Below, one piece after another: positions 9,531 to 18,900 of a DNA stretch of 64,000 nt. The notes under the pieces are model-generated. The model was not told where the DNA came from. It searched no databases and worked only from the letters and a program-made list of their open reading frames with translations. Each line of letters opens with the position of its first letter. Position 1 is the first letter of the stretch. Source of the DNA: Hirundichthys speculiger (taxonomy: Eukaryota; Chordata; Actinopteri; Beloniformes; Exocoetidae); NCBI GenBank assembly GCA_018398805.1, contig JAGFBZ010000908.1, positions 1-64,000 of the forward strand. The letters are read 5' to 3'. The translations under genes and the position numbers were made by a program.

Positions 9531-9682
9531 ACCATGGAGCTGGCCAAGTAGTTTTCCCACCATATATGGCACAGGATTGACACTTGAACTCCATTTCGAG
9601 TTTCGACTCCACACAATTAGCTTATGGTACGATGGTTAACTGAGGGGCGGTACTTTTATACACGTGAGCGTGTCAATATTGA

Positions 9683-9752
9683 AATGTGTGTGTGTGCGCG
9701 TGTGTCTGTATGTGTGTGTGTGTATGCGTGTGTGTGGGTGTGCGTGTGTGAG
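9683..9752. repeat. (GT)n-rich microsatellite
   Basis: Alternating GT with scattered GC and AT steps over about 70 bases. It separates the virus-like element from the duplicated unit to its right. Confidence 0.9.
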
Positions 9753-9770
9753 AGAAAGATAATAAAGAAA

Positions 9771-10085
9771 CAGATGCGTAATGATGGGCCCTAAAACTGG
9801 TTGGCTTTGTGGTAATAAAAACCGTGACTGTTTAACACAGGAAACAGGGGGGAAGTCACCAGTATGTTTTCGAAGATATTAGTGAATAGTGAGAATTAAA
9901 GTGCTTGAACAAATACTGTGACTAACAGCAGTATAGAGCAAGACACCAGTAACTACTAAATTGCTCTATGCAGCCGGATTATGTACACACGAATGAATGA
10001 ATAAACATGTTTTCCTCTCGTTACAGGATTCACCAAAGTGTGTACAACACGATTCTACTGAGAGAAGGACGTGCATAAGAAGCTG
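9771..10085 (+). repeat. Direct repeat unit, copy 1
   Basis: From CAGATGCGTAATGATGGGCC to the MITE at 10,086 this is nearly identical to 10,576-10,890 (for example ACACAGGAAACAGGGGGGAA, GCTCTATGCAGCCGGATTAT). Only scattered substitutions and a short indel differ. The unit continues after the MITE with GGATGGGTCATATTAACT. Confidence 0.9.
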
Positions 10086-10504
10086 CACTGCAAAAAAAAG
10101 GGGTCTTCAAACAAGATTAAAAACACTGTAACTAAGGAAAAAGGTACTCAAAACGAGTGGAAAAATCTGTCCATGCAGCAAGATAATTTATCTTGGTAAG
10201 ATTTCTTAAATTAAGATTGTAGAGAACACTTGTTTCTAGATTTAAGAAAAGTATAATTGGTTATTGAATCTTAAAACAAGATTTATTTTGATGAGGATGA
10301 GGAAAAATGTAAAACATCTTATTTTAAGTGTTAATTGTCTCATTTTAGGATTCTCTGCCTGGTTGAGACAGAAAAGTAAAATATTACTCGATATAAGATT
10401 ATACTGAGACTTAAAATAAGAAAGTAATTATTAAAACAAGAAAAATATCTAACGCTTCTAAATTTAAGTTTTTTTTCTTGGTAAGAACCAAATAATTTGC
10501 AGTG
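10086..10504. mobile_element. MITE with CACTGCAAA termini
   Basis: It starts CACTGCAAAAAAAAGG and ends AATTTGCAGTG, inverted to each other over about 9 bases exactly and more loosely further in (GGTCTT against GGTTCT). No coding capacity. Copy 2 of the flanking direct repeat gives the uninterrupted site (GAAACTGGATGGG), so the insertion boundaries are certain to within 2-3 bases and a TG dinucleotide seems duplicated. Confidence 0.75.
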
Positions 10505-10575
10505 TGGATGGGTCATATTAACTCTTACTTAAAATGTTTAACACAATAAAACTACCAGTTTGCAATCGGGAAAAA

Positions 10576-10960
10576 CAGATGCGTAAGGATGGGCCGTAAA
10601 ACTGTGGAAACTGGTTGGATTGGCAGTAATAAAAACCGTGACTGTTTAACACAGGAAACAGGGGGGAAGTCACCAGTATGTTTTCGAAGATATTAGTGAA
10701 TAGTGAGAATTAAAGTGCTTGAACAAATACTGTGACTAACAGCAATATAGAGCAAGACACCAGTAACTACTAAATTGCTCTATGCAGCCGGATTATGTAC
10801 ACACGAATGAATGAATGAACATGTTTTCCTCTCGTTACAGGATTCACCAAAGTGTGTACAACACGATTCTATTGAGAGAAAGACGTGCAGAAGAAACTGG
10901 ATGGGTCATATTAACTGTTACTTAAATGTTTAACACATGAAACAGGTCAGGTTTCAGAAA
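10576..10960 (+). repeat. Direct repeat unit, copy 2 (MITE-free)
   Basis: This is the second copy of the unit at 9,771, without the inserted MITE. It shows the empty target and includes the GGATGGGTCATATTAACT segment and the following TTAACACATGAAACAG. Confidence 0.9.
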
Positions 10961-11405
10961 AAAACATTGGTCTGTTCTTGAGGTACTTGAGGTAGAGATT
11001 TAATTTTGATGAAAAAATATTATCATTTGTGGGTAATCTATACAAAAATAGTTCAGAATCTTAACAAATTCATTAAAAGTCAAATATAAAAACATACAAT
11101 GAAGTTTGTATCAAAATGTACACAGCATGTCGGAAAAAAAAACATGTGAACTCTCCCCCATGTGAAGCTCTTAATGATATCACAGATTTGTTTTGCACAG
11201 TAGTGCAGTGGTTAGCCAGAAGGTTCAGTTGGAACTGGGCTCAAGTGGTGGTGCCGCCTGAATTCTCCGTATGTATAACACAGTTTTCTCTGTAACACCT
11301 GTATTGCAATCCAACTCTTGTATAATTGTTACGGGTGTCTCATTAATGACCCGCGTCTGATCGTGAGGATTCGGTACTGACATGGTGAGTGTATATAGCA
11401 AGTAT

Positions 11406-11578
11406 TTTTTGGGGGGTCATATTAACTCTTACTTTAAATGTTTAACACACTAAAACAGCTGTGGGGGACAAGATAACAATAAAACTGCCCGGAAACAATA
11501 AAACTGCCCGGAAACAGATCTGATAAGGGTCATAAAATCATAAAAGGGTCATAAAAGGGTCATAAAACTGTCACTGTG
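11406..11578 (+). repeat. Third partial unit plus short tandem repeats
   Basis: GGGTCATATTAACTCTTACT repeats the right end of the unit seen at 10,510 and 10,903. After it come two copies of an AATAAAACTGCCCGGAAAC unit and at least three short GGGTCATAAAA units. The 10,961-11,405 stretch between is unassigned apart from a possible tRNA-like SINE head near 11,200. Confidence 0.75.
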
Positions 11579-11668
11579 ACATGAAGAACCTGGTTAATCT
11601 CTTTTGCCATAAATGCTGATTTCTGATGATGAACTTTAACACTAAAGGAGCAATACATACCGTGCATA

Positions 11669-11730
11669 CATACACACACACACACACACACACCCCTATA
11701 TGTATATATATATACACACATATATGTGTA
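11669..11730. repeat. (CA)n and (TA)n microsatellite
   Basis: About a dozen CA units followed by short TATATA and CACATATATGTG runs. Confidence 0.9.
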
Positions 11731-13665
11731 AGAGCTGGGCAACAATTAAAATTTTCAATCGTAACAAATTCCAAGCAGTGTAAAGGTCACTTTTATTAAA
11801 ATGTTCTGCTGCCATATAAACTATGTGTGCCATAACATTTTTTGTTTAAACACTTTTAACATCAGCACTTGTCAGTACACATATTTTATCTCATCCTAAA
11901 AAATGTAAAATGAAATAAAGCTTATTACCACTGCCAGAGCATTATAATTTCATCCTGCTTTATAAAAGATTAAAAAAAGTCTACCAACAAAATCCTCAGC
12001 CACAATCATAACATTAAAACAGGTAATTTTTGAGGTAACAGCAGAAACTTTAAAGGGGGAGTTCAACTTAGCAGTGGTTACAAATAACTTTGTTTCTGTC
12101 AAATCCTCGGTCTGGGAGAAATTTAACCCTTGCCACTCCTGTAAAATGTGCCTAAAATGCCTTTCCAAGGCATACCCAAATTAAATTGAAAGTTGTTCTT
12201 GAACTGTTTGTAGCACATGGATGGTTTTTATCTCTTTTGAAAGGTAATAATCTAATATAATAATCTAATAATCCCCCCCAACTGTAAGAATCACTGTAAG
12301 TGCTACTAGCATTGAGTAATCTAAGTTTGAACACACTGAAATAGTTTTTTATTTCCGCCTGAATTTCTTTTGTAAACAGATGTCTGCAGATGAGTGCAGC
12401 TGTGACTTATTAGCTAGAAAACACAATGAGACCACAGCATGAAGCCTTACCTAGTGCAAGTTCAAATTTGATAACAATACCACAAAAAATTAGTATTTTA
12501 CACATGTTTTTGGAAGAGTATGTCTCAGCGTTTCTAAAAATGTCCATTTGGAGACTCCAAATGGAGATAACCATGGTCAAAGACCTAGGATAAAAGTCAT
12601 AATAACTACCTTTTACAACACAGCAAACATTGCAAACAATTCACATATTTACACACATTTACAATTATAACCAATTACAGGTTATTTGCAGCATTTTTTT
12701 ATATAAACAAGGTACACTGCAATTGACCACTGATGCACGTTTGATGCACGCAAGTAATTTGTTCGTTATGCAGGTATTTCCTGGTTGTGACTTTGTCTCC
12801 ACCCCCTGAAGCGGCACATCGCTGTGTTCAGAATTTCATTGGCTATACAATGCATTTTTAAATCTAATACATATATTTATATTTCAATTTTTGACTTGGA
12901 TCAAAAATACGAAATGAAAAAAGCAGCAGTTCAGGTAGCATGGCAGTGCTGGAATCACATACTATAATATTTGCAATATTGTGAAAATCTGAATGAAAAC
13001 TCAGCTCATATATAGATGGAACCAAAGCACTCTCAAGCTCTGCATCTGACATAAGTCTTTTCCTCCTCTGATCATTACAAGCTCAGAATCTTCTGACGCT
13101 CAATTCCGAGCATTGCAGGACACCTATCTGCTTTAGTCCTTGATCAAGTTACCGTATTGGCCCGAATATGGGATGATATTTTAATCTAGAAGTCATATTC
13201 TCAAAAATGGGGTTCGTTTTATAATTGAGGACTAGACTTCCTGTTGTCATTACACATCTGTACCACTAGATGGAGCCGCACTGAAGCAACCAGTAAGAGA
13301 ACAGCACGACAGTCAACGCATGGAGCAGATCTGATGTAAAATGGAAGAATGACGTGATCGTTTTGAAAAAAGCGGTTTGAAAGTTTTGTGTCAGTCCAGA
13401 ATAATTTTTAGACAGAATTGTTAATATTCATACCTGAGTTGCTACCCAAACTGTAAAGTACACAGATTTTTACTGCTCTCCATGTCTGTTTTAGCTTTTC
13501 CGCATGTTAACCTGCCAATTCTCCTCCAGTTCTGCCGCAGCCAGTAACAGACTTTTCAAAACAAAAGCATGTGAGCAACGCGCGTTAATGCGCGATAAAA
13601 TAAATGTTGGTATTGAAAAATTAATGAGTTAATGCGATAATAACATGTTGTCTTGCCCAGCCCTA
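11731..13665. mobile_element. Non-autonomous hAT element (family A) with a nested MITE
   Basis: The left end AGAGCTGGGCAACAATTAAA and the right end TTGCCCAGCCCTAA are inverted copies of the AGGGCTGGGCAA terminus common to a fish hAT family. The first 400 bases match a second copy at 17,791 (CACTTTTAACATCAGCACTT; CTACCAACAAAATCCT). There is no intact transposase. A family B MITE is inserted near 13,152. Confidence 0.65.
13152..13470 (+). mobile_element. TA-flanked MITE (family B), copy 1, right end unclear
   Basis: It begins CCGTATTGGCCCGAATATGG after a TA and shares the internal ACTAGATGGAGCCGCACTGA with copies at 38,262-38,965 (reverse) and 57,698-58,360. TA flanks and terminal form point to a Tc1/mariner-type non-autonomous element. 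Confidence 0.65.
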
Positions 13666-13673
13666 ATGTATAT

Positions 13674-13675
13674 TT

Positions 13676-13744
<69 letters not shown>
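13674..13744. repeat. (TA)n microsatellite
   Basis: Nearly pure TA alternation, about 70 bases, just after the hAT right end. Confidence 0.95.
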
Positions 13745-13748
<4 letters not shown>

Positions 13749-15228
13749 CATTTGGACAATATATAGATTAATTTCTGTCTATAATTTAGATATAATTTAG
13801 ATATAAAATTCTTGTAAGACTTCTTTATGTTGAGAAACAGCATTATTTATAATATTCTAATTGAGTAAAAAGTACTAATTTGTACCAAAAGTACTAACAC
13901 ACCTAATTTGTCTGAGCAATAACTTGCTTTGATAAGGAATATGGCCTTCATATGAATTATTTAAAATAGATTATGTGATGTGGCTTTCTGTTTTTTCTAG
14001 ATGTAAAAAAATGCTTTGGTGCTTAATTTGATTTTTTATTTATTTATTTATTTAATCTTTTGGGGGGGGTTCTGCATTTTGTCTTAGTTTTTGTTTAAAA
14101 AAAAATAATGATGTGATATGCAATGTGTTTATGATCCTCTGAAGTTTTATTTACATCACTTTAAGACATGGTAAGGACATTTTTTTTTTTCACTTCTTGA
14201 AGGTAAGTCCTGATTCATTAAACCTGGGAACTGAAAGAGGGTGTCCTTTCTTTTTTACACGACTGTATATAGGTGTCCATATACAGGGCAGTACATACTG
14301 GATTTAAAACAGCAAAAATGACTTTTCTTTTTTTTTTTCTTTTTAATGCAGTAATAGGAAAACAGTCTGTCACAGCAGTCAAGCATACAAGCTCTGTTAC
14401 TTTCATTAGTCTGTGTTCTACCTGCAGCTTAAATCTGTGGACACGGACTGACTGCAGAGTGCATAGCAAACATGCTTCCCATGGGTCAGACAAGAAGGTT
14501 AAACAGGAAAGGAGGAAAAGGAGAGGAGAGAGGTTACTGCAGCTTATCTTCTCTTCTGTCATTCTGTCTGCAGCCCCTCAGGCTTAACAAGAGAGCACAA
14601 ACACAGGTACCAAAACCAGACATGCACATGCACTTCGTACCGTGGTAATGACCCATGAGGACACTTCATTTAGTGAGAGACTTATCTCATGGTGTTTGCC
14701 CCTAAACAAAGAAGAAAAACCTCTTTTTCCATCACAATTAGCAACCATTTTGTTTTTTTGCATCCGACTGGTACGTCATCATCACACAGAAAAGTCTAAC
14801 TGCTTTTTGGTAAACTGAACGAGAGTGCATGCTCTCTCTGTTTCTGTGCGTCAGCTAGCACCATATTTATTGCCTTACATAATTAATGTTTTAATACTTA
14901 ATGGTGTTTTCTTTGGAACAGCTGTCTGAAGGAAATAACACATCTGGCTTCTTGACTTTGCACCTGTTATTTTGATTATGACAGGCAGTCAGACACATCA
15001 TCTCACACATATCAGGCTGTCACGTCAATCAATAATCTTTTCATTTTTAGAGCTGGAATTTGTTTCTGGGGACTGAGAGAGCGGTAATAGGGCACTTTTC
15101 CATAGGCATGCATGTGTTGGTTGTTGTCCCACATATTACAGCTCACTCAGTCTCCAGCCGATCATGCAGAATTATTTACAAAATAACATAAGTCTTTTAA
15201 TTAAAGAACATCCAAATCTTATTAATAG
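13745..15228. other. Unassigned non-coding stretch
   Basis: No supported gene. Overlapping short frames at 14,218-14,587 on both strands look like chance. The piece 14,940-15,060 is of mixed composition with homeodomain-like motifs (TCAATCAATAATC) and could be conserved non-coding DNA. Confidence 0.5.
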
Positions 15229-15600
15229 TCAGTTAATCAGTTGATACAGATGAAAACAAAAACCTCCAACAAAATGCTCGTTATATATGTGACTTGTTCT
15301 CGCCGGTCGCCACTCTTTCCTTGTGTCCAACCCACGAGCACGTCGGAGTGCGAAATTTTTGTAGGATTCCAAGCTTTTATAGGCCTTGAGAGTTTCCTTG
15401 GTGTACGCTGATGACTTGTTTATCAAATAATTATATATGTCCAGGTACTCGAGGTCGGGGAGTTTCTTTACCTGGGCAGATGGGCAGAACAGGGCAGCTG
15501 GCAGTAGGTATGGGTCGTGTTCTAGGCCTGAAATCTGCAATTTCTCCCGGTATCGTTCCTTTTCCGACCCATTCAGACTTTAAACATGGTCTGACAGCAC
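15229..15600 (-). pseudogene. Fragment of a SWIM/YqaJ-associated fish protein family
   Basis: A frame without its own ATG reads KERYREKLQISGL, then LPDLEYLDIYNYLI and SAYTKETLKAYKSLESY. The pattern (LP..EY.DIYNYL, then S.YT.E.LKAYKSL..Y) is one I recall from the N-terminal part of multi-copy fish proteins that continue into a SWIM zinc finger and often a YqaJ-like nuclease. Here the frame degenerates after about 60 matching residues (ARGLDTRKEWRPARTSH) and stops, and the SWIM and nuclease parts are absent. It is probably a transposon-carried or retrocopied remnant. The family assignment is from memory and needs a profile search. Confidence 0.4.
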
Positions 15601-16584
15601 TATCAGACGACTGGTCATGATATTCCGCGTAACCTGCACAAAGACTATGTAATCGCTTAAGCCCTATCTTGTTGTTTTCACTCCAATATGGCGACTGCGC
15701 TCTGTCATCAAGGCGTGTGTCACGTGACTGCAAAAGCTCTATACTGTATTTATCTGAAACCTTCAGATTAGGGTTACACAACAAAAGTTTTCTTATACTT
15801 GAAATGAACAAACAAAAAAAGTCCAAAAGAAAGAGAGACGTTCCCAGATGGTGGAAAATAGGAGTGAATACAACTTTTCTTTCTTTCCCTCTCTTAGTCT
15901 CTGTGTCTCTTTTAGGTGACATCTTTGCCTTTCTCACTATCTTTATTTCTTTGTTCCTCTCATACCTGCAGCATCAGCAGGATTTAGCACAATAGGTCAG
16001 GAGTTAATGTGACTTTCCTGACTTGAATAATCCCCTTCTTACCTCACAGGGGTATAGACACTGACAGACAAATAGTGATGGTCATACTCTGCTGAACTGC
16101 ATCCCGTTTGCTGTTTATAGCGAGCGGCTGGTAAATGGAGCCTGGACACCATAATTGTAAAAAAGGTATAATGTAGGCAAGGCAGATGAGATGTCTTATG
16201 TTGGCAAATAAGACCTGCTCCACTTTGTTTAATACTGAATTACTGAACAGTGACAAAAATCCTTTTAGCTGAGCCACGAAGAGTTGTGTTTCTGAAAGTT
16301 CATGTATTACAAAGTGTAGTTTAACCTTCAAACCAATACAATCAATCACCCTCTTAGGGAGATAGTGTGAAATATTTACCAGCAAATACATCATTTGATG
16401 TAGCAAACGGTCACTGACTTTGGAAAGGGAGGTTCAACAGGATTGTTTAATAGTTAAAAAGATAAGGGGAAAAAAAGAGTTGTTTCAACGGAAAGTTAAA
16501 ATACCTTTCATTTGAGATTTTTCTCAAGGTTTCTTTAAGGTTTGTGTATACAGTTTCTGTTAAGGGTGTTACACAGATGCTTTC
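15601..16584. other. Unassigned stretch
   Basis: No supported gene or repeat. Frames on both strands around 15,669-16,406 lack domains and compositional support. Confidence 0.5.
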
Positions 16585-16950
16585 ACAAATAATTATGTTT
16601 ATTAGACCACCCTTGTTTTCTTCAGTTTCTTGTTCATTTTAATGCCTGGTACAACTAAAGGTACATTTGTTTGGACAAACATAACGATAACCACAAAGAT
16701 TGCTCATAAGAGTTTTATTTAAGAGCTGATATCTTACCATTTTCCATGGTTTTCTTGATTATAACCTAAATCACTTAAGTTTTTACATCAATAGCTATGG
16801 CGTTGTACTGCCAAAAACACTGCTTTTATGCATTCAGTGTTTTCTTTTGTCTGTTTTAGTCACATGATGACATTTAGTGGTACCAGGTATTAAAATGAAC
16901 AAGAAAGTGAAGAAAAAATGGTGGACTAATAATTTTTTCCATGACTGTAT
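16585..16950. mobile_element. Inverted-repeat MITE of the Tc1-like type
   Basis: The left arm containing CAGTTTCTTGTTCATTTTAA (16,626 on) pairs with TTAAAATGAACAAGAAAGTG (16,891 on). Pairing extends over about 60 bases from ATTATGTTTATTAGACCACC to GGTGGACTAATAATTTTTTC. The right side ends CCATGACTGTAT, an ending I associate with fish Tc1-derived elements. The core of about 210 bases is non-coding. Confidence 0.65.
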
Positions 16951-16967
16951 ATGTATATTAGGCAAGT

Positions 16968-17786
16968 TCACATTCTACACGAACTGGTTAAGTTCATAGT
17001 TCATAGAAATTAAAATCAACTAGTTCAGTTCATAGTTCACAGAATTTAAAATGAACTAGTTCAGTTCACCATTTCAAAAAATTTACCAAATAGTTCATTT
17101 TTAGTTTTTTTAAAATTATTTTTTAATGTTGCTGTGAGCAATTATTTGTCAAAATGACAAATATTACCCATATACTACACCACCACAAACGACAATTATT
17201 TTAACCATTTCATCTGTCGAAAACTATGTGTCCAATTTGGAATCCTTAACCAACCAGGGTTCACTTTAGCATTGAAGGGACAGCCCATGTAAAACTGTCA
17301 TTTCCATTTCAGCTTCTCTACAATAGATTAAAAATATGAGGAAAAATTTTCTCCAAAATAGTCTTTATTATAAGACAAAAACAGGTCCTTAAGGAGCAAA
17401 TGTTTTTTTCCCCCCATTTCAATATTTAGCTGGGGCGCTCCTCCGGCTCTGAGTGACTGCTGCTTTCATCTTCCTGCATGTTTTCAACTTTTGATGCGCA
17501 ATTGTTAGTGTGACAGAAGCGACAGCCCGTGTTGCCATGTTTGAATGCTTTCTGAAGATACATATTAGGCTCGTTTGTGGTGTATTTAAAATGGGGTTCG
17601 CTGGAAACCTGCCACGGTTTTAAACGTGCGTGAACTTTGAAAAAGCGTCGTTCACAACTGCCAAAATGAACTTGTTCACACCTGACGCTTGTGAAGGGGA
17701 AAGAGAGCGAGTTCAGTTCACGTTCACACAAAATATGAACTAGTTTGTGAACTTTCGTTCAATGAACACATTCAGGTACAACACTG
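16968..17786 (-). mobile_element. hAT-like non-autonomous element with CACTG end
   Basis: On the - strand it starts CAGTGTTGTACCTGAATG at 17,786, then has many GTTCA/TGAAC alternations, a form shared by a fish hAT family. A - strand frame at 17,731-17,426 (101 codons, with CRFCHTNNC and an acidic Ser/Glu end) may be the start of a BED-finger transposase, but the rest is missing. The left boundary is approximate. Confidence 0.5.
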
Positions 17787-17790
17787 GTAT

Positions 17791-18260
17791 TAGGGCTGGG
17801 CAACAATTTAAATTTTTTAATTGCGATCAATTACACATGATTTCCCTGATTAATCACAATTAATCGCATTGTATACGCAAAATCAAATAAGGAATTCAAA
17901 AGTGGTGTAAAGTGCACTTTTATTTAAATGTTCTGCTGCCTTATGAACTAAAGTACCATAACATTCGTTGTTCAAACACTTTTAATGTCAGCACTTGTCA
18001 GTAACACATTTTTAGTGTAAATCTAATCAAAGATGTCAAATAAAATAAAGCTTATTGAAACTGCCAGAGCATTGATGTCATCTTGTTTTTATAAAAAATC
18101 AAAAAATCTACCAACAAAATCCTGTGCCAATCTAAACATTAAAACAAGCCATTTCTGAGGTAACAGCAGAAACTTTTAATGGGGTGTTCAACTTGTCAGT
18201 GGTTACAAATAACCTTCTTTCTCCCTAATCCGCCATTTGGGAGAACTTTAAAATAAAAAT
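17791..18260 (+). mobile_element. hAT family A, second copy (left part)
   Basis: It begins TAGGGCTGGGCAACAATTTA, four bases after the previous element ends, and matches 11,731-12,125 through AGCACTTGTCAGTA, AAATAAAGCTTATT, CTGCCAGAGCATT and CTACCAACAAAATCCT. The right terminus is not found. Confidence 0.7.
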
Positions 18261-18900
18261 GTCCATGTTAAAGTTCCTTAATTATCTCTGTATCATTTGT
18301 TTTTTTTTCCCCCATTTTCAATTGTCAATCAAAAAAAAAAAAAAAAATTAAAAAGTGACTTTTTATTTGGTATTTTGTTTATTGATCTAACCCAAAAAAC
18401 AAGAAAATGGCTGTTTTTTTATATTTTGATTTTAGAAAGCAGGCCACGGGACTGAATTTGTTTTTAATATTTAATTGTCCGGTTTTACATGACCCTGAAA
18501 TGGCTTTGTGCGACAGTTCAGGTGGCATTTTATCTTTGTTATCTTTGTGTTGCTCATGTACCGCGGTAAAAAAAATAAAAAAAAATTTTCCACACCACGT
18601 CAGTGCTGTCGTGGTGTAACACACAAAAGGAGCGACATTGGAAACCTTCCCAAACTCGACTTGTCTTTGAAACATGAATGTCATTCCCTACACTTAAATG
18701 AATATGAAGACGTTTGCATTTGGAGTCCTGTCAATCTTTGGATCCACATACTGATGCGAGCAGGTTTTCTCAAGCTTCAACTACAACAAATGTTTTATGT
18801 TCAAGCTCGAAGATTGATTGCTGTATGTGGCTGAGGAGAAAACTAAGAGGATGACAACACACTGAAATGGACTTAAGTCATAATTAAATACAAACTGGCC
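18261..18900 (+). other. Possible eroded transposase end
   Basis: Two overlapping frames (18,407-18,619 and 18,508-18,834) contain no complete motif. The stretch near 18,750 could be read as a degraded hAT C-terminal dimerisation region. The evidence is weak and it may be non-coding. Confidence 0.2.

Larger units (their letters stand above)
1..9560. mobile_element. Polinton/Maverick (adintovirus-like) element, right part
   Basis: The stretch holds the hallmark gene set of this group of virus-like DNA transposons: major capsid protein end, adenain-type protease, pX-like core protein, packaging ATPase and protein-primed polymerase B. The + strand capsid/protease pair and the - strand cluster converge at 845-859. 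No retroviral-type integrase was found, so it probably lies left of the window or is lost. The right boundary is uncertain: I could not identify the terminal inverted repeat, and 9,560 is set only because the promoter-like motifs end there. Several genes have frame breaks, which marks the copy as an old, inactive insertion. Confidence 0.85.

Noticed and set aside
11731..13665. Host gene exons in the hAT family A region
   Set aside because: Short frames only; the match to a second copy and the inverted ends explain the sequence as a transposon.
15431..15937. 168-codon frame on the - strand
   Set aside because: Overlaps the better-supported SWIM/YqaJ-type fragment in another frame and has no recognisable motif.
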